Positions 38,665 through 46,916 of a stretch of DNA of 64,000 nt are shown piece after piece. The translations under genes and the position numbers were made by a program. The first letter of the stretch is position 1. Each line of letters starts with the position of its first letter. Source of the DNA: Polyangia bacterium (GTDB taxonomy: Bacteria; Myxococcota_A; Polyangia; Nannocystales; Nannocystaceae); the NCBI GenBank assembly GCA_030424595.1, contig JAUHWG010000003.1, forward strand, positions 1-64,000, in the 5' to 3' direction. The notes under the pieces were generated by a model. It did not search any database and was not told the origin of the DNA. It saw nothing but the letters and a program-made list of their open reading frames with translations.

Positions 38665-40917
38665 CTAGGCGGCTGACCGTCGTCGTTGCGGACGGAGCAG
38701 GAGGAGCGCGAGCAAGGCTGCCCACGGGCGCTCAGGGGAGGGGGTCGACCGACAGCCGCAGCCGCTGACGGCCTCGCTATCGGCTCCGCCCGTCGTGCTC
38801 GCCGTGGCTCCTCCGGTCGCGCCGGGGTCGTCCCCCGCGGTCTCACCATCGCTCGTGCTGGTCTCGCCGCCGGTCGTGTCCTCCGGGATCGAGGCGGTCG
38901 GAACGAACGCTCCCGGTCGCAGCTCGACGTAGCTGTCAAAGTCGACGCCTTCACCGTCGCCGAGCGGCCCTGGGGCGGCCGCGGCGAGGAGCTCGTCGGG
39001 GATGTCGATCTCGATCCGCGAGGCCTGAAAGGTGGAGTGGAGCCAGATCAGCGTCCGGTCGTCGTCGGTGGTGCCGAGGTACTCGACGTCGACCGGCTCC
39101 TCGCCGTCCACGGGGTAGACGCGGACATTGTCGGCGCTCAGCGGCAGCGGCACGGCCAGCGCCTCTCCGGTCGCCGTGGAGGGGACTCTCAGCTCGACTC
39201 GGTCGAGCACCAGCCAGTGACCGCCCCAACCGATCCCGTAGAACCCATCGCGCCAGGAGGGCCAGAGCGTCAAGCGATCGATCCGGCGGGCGTCCGGGTT
39301 GTGGCCGATGAGCGTGCCGAGCGGCACGTCGACGTTGAAGGGGATCCCGAGCTCCTGTCCGACGCCGATCAGCAGCTCCTCGCTGGTATCCGCGTCGCGC
39401 CCCGTGAGCTCAAAGTAGAGCTTGCGCTCGTTGCCGGAGGTCACCTTGACGTGGGCGGCGGCGTTGACAAAGCGCACCTGCGAGAAGACGTGCGGGGCGC
39501 TCGGCTCACCAGGGCTCGTCGACTCGAGGATCGTCGACGCGAACCCCCGAAGCCCCGAGGTGTTCTCGACGACCGCGTGGGCCGCATATCTCCCGGCGTT
39601 GGCGTAGGTGTGGGCGAGCGTCACCTCGGCGAGGCCCGGGGCGATCGTCTCACGCGAGGCGGTGCCGTCTCCCCAGTGGACGACGGCGAGGCGATCGAGC
39701 GCGGCCTCGCCCCCCTCGGGGTCGGAGATCGTCAGCCGGAGCGAGGCGGTCGCCCCGTCGGGCTCCTCGGCCTCGGCGAAGACCCGCGGCGCCTCGCCGA
39801 GGAGGCAGCCGTTGAAGCGGGCCTCGTCGGCCTCGTCGGCGAGGGGCACCGCGAGCAGGCGGTAGTCGCTGATCTTGCTGTTGCGCTTGAGCAGATCGAG
39901 GAAGATCGGGCTCGCCACCTCGAGGATCGCAGCGTCCGGGTCGGCCTCGAGGAGGCCGAGGTAGGCCTGCCGGTCGACGTCGGGCCAGACCGTCGACTCG
40001 ACCGCCGCGTGCCGCTCGGCGAGGTTGGGCAGCGCGTCCAGCAGGCGCATAAGGCCGAGCATGCGGAGGCCGTTGAGCTGGGAGGCGGGGAGGCTGACGA
40101 CGTCGCCTGGCCCGGTCACGGCGAAGGGCTCGACCCCCCAGTCGTAGGGCTGGACCGCCGCGACATGTTCGCGCCAGCCGACGCAGCCGCGCGCCGTCAC
40201 GAAGTGATCGAGCTGCGCCAGCGAGCCGAAGCTCGGCGACTCGCCGTCACGATCCGCCGCGATCCCGGTGTGAAAGCTGTTCAGGTAGACGAGCCAGGAG
40301 TCGAAGAACTCCCGGCCGAAGTAGCGCAGTCGCTGCTCTGCGGCGCCGACCATGTTCAGCGGGTGCTCGAGCCCGCCCTCGAGCTCGTCGCGGAGCTCGC
40401 TGAGCGCGTTGGGATCGCCGAGGCAGAGCGAGAGGTGATCGCAGGTCTGCGGCGTCGTCAGGCAGGGAGATCCTGGCCCGGCGTCGGGATCGGTGATCAG
40501 GGTGATCCCGGCCGCGCGGGTCGCAGGTCCGTACATCAGGTTGCAGTTGATCACCGGGAAGCCGACAAACGACGTGTGGCAGCCGTCGCCAGTGAAGCAG
40601 CACTGGTAGCATTCGCCATCACCGCAGTCGACCTTGAAGACCTGAAAGAGGTCGAGCTTGCTAAAGAGGCCAGCGCGGCTGTCGACGAGCCCCGTCCCTG
40701 GGATCGCGCAGTACACCGCGAGCGCCTCGCACAGCTCCGGTTCCGCACCCCGGGCCAAGCATTGCTGGTAGTTGCTATAGGCGTCCTTGAGGTTCTCGAC
40801 CTGGCCGTGGACCTCCTTGAGGAAGCCTGGCAGGTCGTCCGCCGCCGCGGCAGGAGCGGGGGCTAGGAGCGTTCCGAGGGCGAGCCCGGCGAGCAGGGGC
40901 GAGGTATGACGAGTCAC
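38665..40917 (-). CDS. Large secreted protein with PKD-like domain and GCGC sorting tail
   Basis: The 750-residue protein starts at the GTG at 40917; TAGAAT (40924-40929, minus strand) lies 6 nt upstream, with an 18-bp palindrome just beyond. A Sec signal (LLAGLALGTLLAPAPAAAA) leads to a Cys-rich region (ECYQCCFTGDGCHTS). The middle has a PKD-like domain (LAVVHWGDGTASRET, HTYANAGRYAAHAVVEN). The tail is a Gly/Thr/Ser linker, SGCGCRSTPSPER, a Leu-rich helix and RRRSAA, a GCxC sorting signal. Surface anchoring via a myxosortase-like system is inferred. The N-terminal domain is not recognised. Confidence 0.82.
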   Translation of the reverse strand: MTRHTSPLLAGLALGTLLAPAPAAAADDLPGFLKEVHGQVENLKDAYSNYQQCLARGAEPELCEALAVYCAIPGTGLVDSRAGLFSKLDLFQVFKVDCGDGECYQCCFTGDGCHTSFVGFPVINCNLMYGPATRAAGITLITDPDAGPGSPCLTTPQTCDHLSLCLGDPNALSELRDELEGGLEHPLNMVGAAEQRLRYFGREFFDSWLVYLNSFHTGIAADRDGESPSFGSLAQLDHFVTARGCVGWREHVAAVQPYDWGVEPFAVTGPGDVVSLPASQLNGLRMLGLMRLLDALPNLAERHAAVESTVWPDVDRQAYLGLLEADPDAAILEVASPIFLDLLKRNSKISDYRLLAVPLADEADEARFNGCLLGEAPRVFAEAEEPDGATASLRLTISDPEGGEAALDRLAVVHWGDGTASRETIAPGLAEVTLAHTYANAGRYAAHAVVENTSGLRGFASTILESTSPGEPSAPHVFSQVRFVNAAAHVKVTSGNERKLYFELTGRDADTSEELLIGVGQELGIPFNVDVPLGTLIGHNPDARRIDRLTLWPSWRDGFYGIGWGGHWLVLDRVELRVPSTATGEALAVPLPLSADNVRVYPVDGEEPVDVEYLGTTDDDRTLIWLHSTFQASRIEIDIPDELLAAAAPGPLGDGEGVDFDSYVELRPGAFVPTASIPEDTTGGETSTSDGETAGDDPGATGGATASTTGGADSEAVSGCGCRSTPSPERPWAALLALLLLRPQRRRSAA

Positions 40918-40933
40918 GGGCTGATTCTACACC

Positions 40934-40951
40934 TGCGCGCGATCGCGCGCA
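40934..40951. promoter_or_regulatory. 18-bp perfect palindrome at the promoter of the PKD protein gene
   Basis: tgcgcgcgatcgcgcgca is a perfect 18-bp palindrome whose near edge is 5 bp upstream of the TAGAAT box (40924-40929, minus strand) of the downstream gene. It covers the -15 to -35 region and could be an operator. Its high GC makes a chance origin possible. Confidence 0.4.
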
Positions 40952-41020
40952 CCGGCGCGAGCAGGAAGGGCCGAGGGACCGCCGAGGGACCGCCTCCTCG
41001 AAGGGGCCAAGGTGTCCGAT

Positions 41021-41050
41021 GGGCCCGCGGCAGAGGGCAGCCGCGGGCTC
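41021..41050 (-). terminator. Hairpin terminator after the NlpC/P60-like lipoprotein gene
   Basis: gcccgcggc (41023-41031) and gccgcgggc (41040-41048) form a 9-bp perfect stem, extended by one G-T and one G-C pair, with an 8-nt loop. It starts 16 bp beyond the stop codon of the 958-residue lipoprotein gene. No U tract is seen. Confidence 0.55.
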
Positions 41051-41065
41051 CTGCCACCGGTCGGC

Positions 41066-43942
41066 CTACTCGGGGATCGTCGGCCGGATCTTGAGCTGCC
41101 CCCCGGCGGAGACCTCGGAGACCACGGCGTTGGCGACCGCACCTCCGGCGATGAAGTTGAGGTTGGAGGTGGCGGGCAGCTGGTCGGTGTAGATCTGGAG
41201 ATAGCCCTGCGAGGTCGGCTGAGCCACCGTGACGTTGCCGAGGACCGCCTTGACCCCGTCGGGGATCGTCGGCGCGCTGACGATGTCGACGGTGATCGAC
41301 TCGCCATCGCCGATAGGCTCCGCGTCGTCCTTGCGGGTGTCACGGAGCCGGATCGGCGGGATCGCCTTGAAGTCGACGCCGTCGCCGAACCACCCCAGGA
41401 CGTCGACGGCGTAGTGGGCGTCGCGGAGGGTGTAGAGGCTGGCGAGGCCGTCGTCCGAGACCGGGACGATGACCAGGTTGGCGCGGGTTCGATCCGCCCC
41501 GTAGTTGAGGTTGGAGGTCGTCGGCTGGGGAGTCCCGGCCTCGAAGACCGTCGCGAAGCCGGCCTCAGCCGGATGGATCGCGGCGACGTTGGCGATCACC
41601 GCGCCCACGCCGGCGACCGGGATCCCGGCGACGCCGGCGAGCTTGAGGTCGTGGGTCCCCGCGCCGAGCTTGGCCGCGCCGTCCTGCTCCTGGCGCGAGT
41701 CGAAGATCCGCGTGGGCGTGATCATGTGCAGATCTGCGGAGGGCGGGAACCAGCCGAAGGCGTCGATGACGATCTGCGAGGTCCCGTTGGTGGTGATGTG
41801 CTGGAGCTCGACCTTGCCGTCGTCGCCGGGATCGATGAGCACGAGCCCCGGCGTGGTCTCGCCCTCGGCGAAGTTGATGTTGGAGGTCCCGGGGTACTCT
41901 TGGTCGGGGTAGACGGCGACGAAGCCGTCGCCCTGGACCTCTGCGACGGCGACGTTCAGGACTACGGCGCCGAGCTGCTTCGGCCCGGGGATGCCGTCGC
42001 GGCCGGCGATCGTCACGGAGATGGTCTCCTCCGTGACGAGCGGGCCGACGTGCTCCTGACCGTCGACGCGGGTGTCGAGGAGGCGGGTCGGACCGACGGG
42101 CGTGTAGCCCGAGTTCCCGGGGAGGTAGCCGCTGACGTCGAAGATCACGTGGGTCTTCCGCGGCGGGGGCGGGGGCGGGGCGTCGGGGCAGACGTTGTTG
42201 AGGCGGACCGGCTTGTAGCCCGCGCTGTAGCCCGCGCTCTCCCAGGACATGTCGCGGACGATCACCCGCATCCGCTCCTGGCCGACCGTCGACTCGACCA
42301 CCTTCACACCGTAGGCGCCGAGGTTCTCGGCCACCAGGCGGACGTGGGAGTAGGGCTTGTTGAGGGCGTCTCCCGCCTTGAGCTCGCCGAGGCTGCCGAT
42401 GACGTGGCTGACCTGGTGGAGGTTGCCGGTGGTGTGATGTCCCGAGCGCCAGGCCTTGCTGACAAAGCCGGAGCAGTCGACGCCGTAGGAGCAGCTGTCG
42501 ACCGTCTTGTCGGTCTTGGTGTTGAGGTCGCCGACCGTGTAGTTGTTGCCGACCGCGTCGTTGTAGGTGCTGACCTCGATGTGGCCGGCGTACTTGTAGG
42601 CGACGCCGCGGATCGGCTGGCCGAGGCGCTGGGCGAAGTAGTTGACGGGGGTGCGGCCCGAGCAGCTCTTCATGTGCGAGGCGTTGTAGACCGCCTCGTA
42701 GTTGGCGTACTCGTAGGCGCGCATCATGATCTCCCAGCGGCTGATGCACTGCCCGCGCGGGGTCAGGCCGTCGCTCGGATCCGCGGCGGGGGAGGGCGCG
42801 GCCTTGGGGCGGGGCTTAGGCTTTGGCAGCGCGCCGCCGGTGATGTTGAGCTGCGCCGGTCGGCGCAGCGACGCCTCGTCGGGGCCGGTGCTGAGGACCC
42901 GCAGATCGCCCTCGGGCTCGATCGTCAGGCGGTGCTCGACCCAGACCAGCTCGTCGCTCATCGGCATCTCGACCAGCTGGACCAAGGTCCCGTCGAGCGT
43001 AAACCGGTAGGCGAGGGAGCGGGCGCGGATGGCCTCGCCGTCGAGCTCGACGCTGGCGACGCGGACCCACAGATCCTCGTCGACGGTCGTCCCGATCAGC
43101 GAGAAGGAGCCGAGCATGCCCGCGGTCGTGACGGTGGCGACCTCCGCTCCGTCGACGATGAGCTTGCCGGTCGACGGATCGCTGTTGTCCCCCTCGCCGC
43201 GGTGGCCTCGCAGCTCGACCGTATGTCCGGCGACGGTGTGCTCTGCCCGCGGTAGGCCAGGCGCCGCGATGAGGCCGCTGTCGGCGCTGAAGAGCGGCAG
43301 GTGCTCGCGACCGAAGGCGAGCTCGATCGAGACCGAGCCGTCATCACCGCGCAGAAGGCCGGTGACGTCGCGGGGGTCGAGCTCGTCCATCGTCGGCAGG
43401 TCAAAGGTCTCCCACGCGGAGCTCGCGACGTCATTGCGGCCGGCGCGGGCGATCACCGGCAGGTCGCCGCCGACGGTCAGCACGTAGACATGGGTCGCGG
43501 TGACCTCGATGTCCTCGACGCCGTGGACGAGGCCGTCGAGCTCGTAGCGGTCGACGATCTCGCCGTCGTCGTCGATGACCAGGATCTTGTGTCCGGGTCC
43601 GTCGGCGAGCCAGTTGTGCCCGCGCTCGTCGACGACGTAGGCGGCGGGGCCCCAGACCTCCATCTCCTCGGAGTCGAGGCCTTCGTAGGTCAGCTCGTCG
43701 GGTCCACCGCCGACGCCGATGCCCGTGATCCGCTCGCCCTCCGCGTCGACGCCGGTGTCCGAGTCGGTGCCGGTGTCGGTGTCGGTGTCCGAGTCGCTCT
43801 CGCCGACGATACCGGTGCTAGCGCTGCCGGCGACGCTGTCGTCACCACAGGCGGTCGTCGTCGCGGCGAGGAGCAGCGCCATCGCCCATGAGGAGAGGGG
43901 GGCCAAGGCGCGGCGGGGAGTGGGCATGGTGTAGGTCATCAT
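41066..43942 (-). CDS. Multidomain lipoprotein: propeller-like head, NlpC/P60-like domain, three GWF/DTR repeats
   Basis: The 958-residue protein starts at the ATG at 43942, with CGGAG about 8 nt upstream. Residues 1-32 are a lipoprotein signal ending ATTTAC, followed by an Asp/Thr/Ser linker. Residues 75-375 are beta-rich (VWGPAAYVVDERGHNWLADG). Residues 395-590 resemble an NlpC/P60 or CHAP domain, with VDCSGFVSKAWRS holding the likely catalytic Cys and PYSHVRLV the His. A Pro-rich bridge leads to three repeats of about 110 residues marked PTRLLDTR, PTRIFDSR and PIRLRDTR, each with a G-W-F or G-Y-L strand. Such repeats occur beside cell-wall hydrolases in actinobacteria. A secreted wall-modifying enzyme is the best guess. 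Confidence 0.75.
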   Translation of the reverse strand: MMTYTMPTPRRALAPLSSWAMALLLAATTTACGDDSVAGSASTGIVGESDSDTDTDTGTDSDTGVDAEGERITGIGVGGGPDELTYEGLDSEEMEVWGPAAYVVDERGHNWLADGPGHKILVIDDDGEIVDRYELDGLVHGVEDIEVTATHVYVLTVGGDLPVIARAGRNDVASSAWETFDLPTMDELDPRDVTGLLRGDDGSVSIELAFGREHLPLFSADSGLIAAPGLPRAEHTVAGHTVELRGHRGEGDNSDPSTGKLIVDGAEVATVTTAGMLGSFSLIGTTVDEDLWVRVASVELDGEAIRARSLAYRFTLDGTLVQLVEMPMSDELVWVEHRLTIEPEGDLRVLSTGPDEASLRRPAQLNITGGALPKPKPRPKAAPSPAADPSDGLTPRGQCISRWEIMMRAYEYANYEAVYNASHMKSCSGRTPVNYFAQRLGQPIRGVAYKYAGHIEVSTYNDAVGNNYTVGDLNTKTDKTVDSCSYGVDCSGFVSKAWRSGHHTTGNLHQVSHVIGSLGELKAGDALNKPYSHVRLVAENLGAYGVKVVESTVGQERMRVIVRDMSWESAGYSAGYKPVRLNNVCPDAPPPPPPRKTHVIFDVSGYLPGNSGYTPVGPTRLLDTRVDGQEHVGPLVTEETISVTIAGRDGIPGPKQLGAVVLNVAVAEVQGDGFVAVYPDQEYPGTSNINFAEGETTPGLVLIDPGDDGKVELQHITTNGTSQIVIDAFGWFPPSADLHMITPTRIFDSRQEQDGAAKLGAGTHDLKLAGVAGIPVAGVGAVIANVAAIHPAEAGFATVFEAGTPQPTTSNLNYGADRTRANLVIVPVSDDGLASLYTLRDAHYAVDVLGWFGDGVDFKAIPPIRLRDTRKDDAEPIGDGESITVDIVSAPTIPDGVKAVLGNVTVAQPTSQGYLQIYTDQLPATSNLNFIAGGAVANAVVSEVSAGGQLKIRPTIPE

Positions 43943-44231
43943 CGACGGTCTCCGTGCGTCAGGTCCGTTGACGCGCGGCCAATCTATCAGCGAAGGCGAG
44001 ACTGAAGATAGGAGGGACTGGGGAGGGCCGTCAGGGACGTTATGGTGGGATACAATCGATGGGAGTTCGAGTGCTTGTATTCTCTACTACTGACATCGCA
44101 AGCAGGAATCCACAGGTCTGATCAGTCTGGCTGGCGAAGGGCTTGGATGACCTCCTCATCGCTCGGTGATTCATGGGTCAGGCCTGGGTGATTCGCTCCC
44201 ATGGACCGCCGGTCTTGACGAGATCCTCCGC
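43943..44231. other. Divergent intergenic region, no gene seen
   Basis: This 289-bp region has noticeably lower GC between 44035 and 44110 (ggtgggatacaatcgatggg), consistent with promoter DNA for the divergent lipoprotein and acyltransferase genes. The TAGACT box at 44232-44237 follows. No gene is seen. Confidence 0.5.
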
Positions 44232-44243
44232 TAGACTGCGCCG

Positions 44244-44900
44244 GTGCCGACCCCCATCGATCTGGAGACGTGGCCGCGCAGGGCCGCCTACGAGTTCTTC
44301 CGCGGCTTTGACGATCCCTTCTTCAACGTCTGCTCGCGGGTCGACGTCAGGCGGACGCGGACGTGGTGTCAGGAGCAGGGGGCGAGCTTCTTCCTCGCGT
44401 CGCTGCACGCGGGGCTGCGGGCGGTCCATCGGCTGGAGCCGCTGCGCCTGCGCACGCGGGGCGACGAGGTCGTCCTCTGCGATCGGGTCGACGGCGGGTC
44501 GACGGTGCTCAACGCGGACGAGAGCTTCTCCTTCGTCTACTTCACCTATCGCCCAGGGCTCGCGGACTTTATCGCCGAGGCGCAGCGGGCCCTCGACGCC
44601 CACCATCGGGCGGGGCCCAGCTTTGAGCCTGGGGAGACCGACGAGATCATCCACTTCTCGGTGCTCCCGTGGGTCCACTTCACCTCCGTCAGCCACGCCC
44701 GCAACCACCGGACCGGCGAGTCCGTGCCGAAGATCCTCTACGGCCGCTTTCAGGAGGAGGGCGAGCGCTGCTTGCTGCCCGTCTCGATCGAGGTCCACCA
44801 CGCGCTCGTCGACGGGCTCCACGTCGGTCGGTTCTTCGCCGCGCTCCAGGCGGCCTTCGACGACCCCGAGGGGACGGGCGAGCTCGCGAGCGACTTCTAG
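44244..44900 (+). CDS. Chloramphenicol acetyltransferase-like acyltransferase
   Basis: The 218-residue protein has the length of CatA-type enzymes. It starts at the GTG at 44244, with TAGACT 6 nt upstream. FNVCSRVDVRRT and PWVHFTSVSHARNH match the family, and VHHALVDGLHVGRFF (His185-His186, Asp190) is the catalytic HHxxxDG signature; the conserved His is the general base. In classical enzymes acetyl is moved from acetyl-CoA to chloramphenicol. Chromosomal relatives in GC-rich bacteria often act on other or unknown acceptors, so resistance should not be assumed. Confidence 0.85.
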   Translation: MPTPIDLETWPRRAAYEFFRGFDDPFFNVCSRVDVRRTRTWCQEQGASFFLASLHAGLRAVHRLEPLRLRTRGDEVVLCDRVDGGSTVLNADESFSFVYFTYRPGLADFIAEAQRALDAHHRAGPSFEPGETDEIIHFSVLPWVHFTSVSHARNHRTGESVPKILYGRFQEEGERCLLPVSIEVHHALVDGLHVGRFFAALQAAFDDPEGTGELASDF

Positions 44901-45111
44901 CCTCGCGGCCTGTGGCACGAGCTGCGCGCTCGCGCCAGGCCTCGACACCCGTCGTGTCCTCGTCACACACCCTTCTGGCGATAATGAGGCGATAGCTCCG
45001 CGGTCCGGCGTGGCCGTCTGCTCCGCGTCGCGTTCGGGCTTCGCTCGCCAGCCCGCCGACAGGCCCCAAGCTCCGCCCCTCGCGAACCACGTCGAGGAGG
45101 TGCGCCCTCAG

Positions 45112-45133
45112 CCACGCAGGCACGGGCTGCTAG
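45112..45133. repeat. Dispersed intergenic element, partial copy H
   Basis: gccacgcaggcacgggctgctagcg is the right end only. Its cta is the stop codon of the minus-strand gene ending at 45130, as at 28718. Confidence 0.45.
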
Positions 45134-45780
45134 CGGCTGAGCTTGCGGATCACGACGATGATCAGCATGAGGAGGGGCAGGATCAGGAGGAGGAAGAAGC
45201 CGCCGAAGATCCTCGCGAAGAGGCCGAGGGCGTTGGCGGACTCGACCGGGTTGGTGTCGACGAGGCTCAGACGGTCGCCGTCGCGGACGGCCCGCAGCGA
45301 GATGGACTCGCCGCAGCGCGTGAAGACCTCGGTCGCCTCGACGTGGGTGTAGCTCGCGTCGATCGCCGGGTCGGTCAGGGCGTCGAGGGTCGAGTCGAAG
45401 CCCCAGCCGCGGAGGTCGCGGAGGGCTGGATCTTCGGTCGCCTTGGGGTCCCAGCGCCATGTCTCGCCCTGGTCGACGAAGGTCGGCGAGCCCTCCTCGC
45501 CGGCGATCGTGAGGGTCTCACCGTTGATCGATAGCTTCGCGCCCTCGGCCCAGCGCGGCGTCGGCCGGGTCGTCGACGACGAGCCCTTGGCTGTCGCGCC
45601 GCTGCGGGTCCACAGGCGGACGCCGGCGACGCAGGCCTGCTCTCCGCTGATCGGGGTCTTGAGGGGGCTGGGCGCCGCGAGCACGCCCTCGAAGAGCTCT
45701 CCCGGGAGCGGCTCCGAAGCACCGCACGCGGTCAAGACCAGGGCTGCGGCGAGCGGTAGCTTGACCAGCGCTCTTCTCAC
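45130..45780 (-). CDS. Lipoprotein with C-terminal TM helix, unknown function
   Basis: The 216-residue form starts at the GTG at 45780, because TATCCT (45788-45793, minus strand) lies exactly 7 nt upstream; an ATG at 45807 would place the box inside the gene. The short N-terminus VRRALVKLPLAAALVLTAC is a clean lipoprotein signal. The middle domain has paired Cys (ACVAGVRLW, TRCGES) and is beta-rich. The last 30 residues are one strong hydrophobic helix ending in RKLSR. Lipid anchor plus C-terminal TM helix suggests an inner-membrane protein with a periplasmic domain. The family is not recognised. Confidence 0.75.
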   Translation of the reverse strand: MRRALVKLPLAAALVLTACGASEPLPGELFEGVLAAPSPLKTPISGEQACVAGVRLWTRSGATAKGSSSTTRPTPRWAEGAKLSINGETLTIAGEEGSPTFVDQGETWRWDPKATEDPALRDLRGWGFDSTLDALTDPAIDASYTHVEATEVFTRCGESISLRAVRDGDRLSLVDTNPVESANALGLFARIFGGFFLLLILPLLMLIIVVIRKLSR

Positions 45781-45996
45781 GGCCTGGAGGATAGCATCGG
45801 AGCTCATGCGCCTAGCTCGGCTGTGATGACCCCAGCGGGCGATCGGGCGCGGTCCCCTGCGCGCGGATGTCGGGCTCCGCCGTCCGTCCCGGATGGGGGC
45901 TCTGCGGGCGAGGGGGCCGGGGGCAGGGGCAGGGCAGGGCCTTGAGCGGCCTCACAGGGGGCGGCCGCAGGTCGGCGCAGGCTCGCGCTTTCGCGG

Positions 45997-46025
45997 TTGC
46001 ATAGGCGTTGTCGCGCCGCTAGGGT
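45997..46025 (+). promoter_or_regulatory. Predicted promoter of the three-gene operon
   Basis: TTGCAT (45997-46002), a 17-bp spacer and TAGGGT (46020-46025) form a sigma70-type promoter. The GTG at 46034 follows after 8 nt, so the mRNA leader would be at most a few bases. Confidence 0.55.
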
Positions 46026-46033
46026 GCCGCGCT

Positions 46034-46588
46034 GTGAAGCCGATCGAGATCTGCCACCACCTCGGGACCGAAAACCTCGACGCCTATTTCGGCGAGTTCT
46101 CCGGCAAGGAGATCCGCGCCGTCCTCAAGGCCGGCGGGACGAGCGTCAACGTCCCCGCCACCGCCTACACCCAGGCCGCGCGGCGCAAGGCCTGGCGTCG
46201 TCGCTTCGAGAACGAGATCCAGGGCTCGAACGAGCAGCTCGCGCTCGCGCTCCTCCTGGAGTGGCTGATGCGTCACCATCGCTCGCTCCTGGTCGACTAT
46301 CTCGACTTCCTCGGGGTCGAGCACACCGAGGGCGAGACCGACGAGGACTTCTGCCAGACCCGCGAGGAGAGCAAGCTCCGCGAGGGGATCACCCACCTCA
46401 TGGAGAAGTACCCGGCGCATCACGTCGCGACCTACCTCCTCCTGGTCGGTCAGCTCCAGGAGACCACGGTCTTCGATCGTTCGCCGGAGCTGCTCAAGGC
46501 GATCGGCATGGACGACGCGGCTGCGGCGGAGCACATCGCCGCCGTCGAGGCGCGGATGGCCAAGGCTGAGGCCAAGGCTGCGTCCTAG
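46034..46588 (+). CDS. Conserved hypothetical protein, first gene of operon
   Basis: The 184-residue soluble, helical protein starts at the GTG at 46034. KPIEICHHLGTENLDAYFGE and KYPAHHVATYLLLVGQLQ are its most distinctive segments. An Ala/Lys-rich helix ends the protein. No signal peptide or metal motif is convincing. It is followed 19 bp later by a TPR gene, which overlaps a DHH-like gene, so the three are probably co-transcribed. Function unknown. Confidence 0.72.
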   Translation: MKPIEICHHLGTENLDAYFGEFSGKEIRAVLKAGGTSVNVPATAYTQAARRKAWRRRFENEIQGSNEQLALALLLEWLMRHHRSLLVDYLDFLGVEHTEGETDEDFCQTREESKLREGITHLMEKYPAHHVATYLLLVGQLQETTVFDRSPELLKAIGMDDAAAAEHIAAVEARMAKAEAKAAS

Positions 46589-46607
46589 GGCGCGGAACGG
46601 GGGGATC

Positions 46608-46916
46608 GTGGACCGACTGCCAATGCTCTTGAAGTTCGTGGCCCAGCAGCCCGGGAACCCCTTCCCGCGCTACGGGCTGGCGATGGAGTACAAGAAGCTC
46701 GGCCGTCTCCCCGAGGCCACCGCCGCCTTCGCGGCCCTGATCGAGGCGCACCCCGACTACATCGCCGCCTACTTGATGGCCGGCGAGGTGCTCGCGGAGA
46801 GCGGCGACGTCGAGGCGGCCAAGGCCATGTACTCCCGCGGGATCACAGCGGCCGGCGCGGCCGGGGATGACCACGCCCTGGGCGAGCTCCAGACGGCGCT
46901 GGGGCTCCTCGGATGA
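46608..46916 (+). CDS. Small TPR protein
   Basis: The 102-residue protein starts at the GTG at 46608. RYGLAMEYKKLGRLPEATAA and AYLMAGEVLAESGDVEAAKA are two TPR units, with a third helix pair at the end. Similar one- to three-TPR proteins of about 100 residues are common in myxobacteria as adaptors. Its TGA overlaps the ATG of the next gene (ATGA), showing translational coupling. Confidence 0.8.
   Translation: MDRLPMLLKFVAQQPGNPFPRYGLAMEYKKLGRLPEATAAFAALIEAHPDYIAAYLMAGEVLAESGDVEAAKAMYSRGITAAGAAGDDHALGELQTALGLLG

Noticed and set aside
41012-43255. 747-codon plus-strand frame antisense to the multidomain lipoprotein
   Set aside because: No signal peptide, motif or start signal; composition matches the complement of the real gene.
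44244-44900. Acquired chloramphenicol-resistance gene
   Set aside because: Base composition and the -10 box match the neighbours and no mobile element is near, so a chromosomal CAT-like acyltransferase is the better call.
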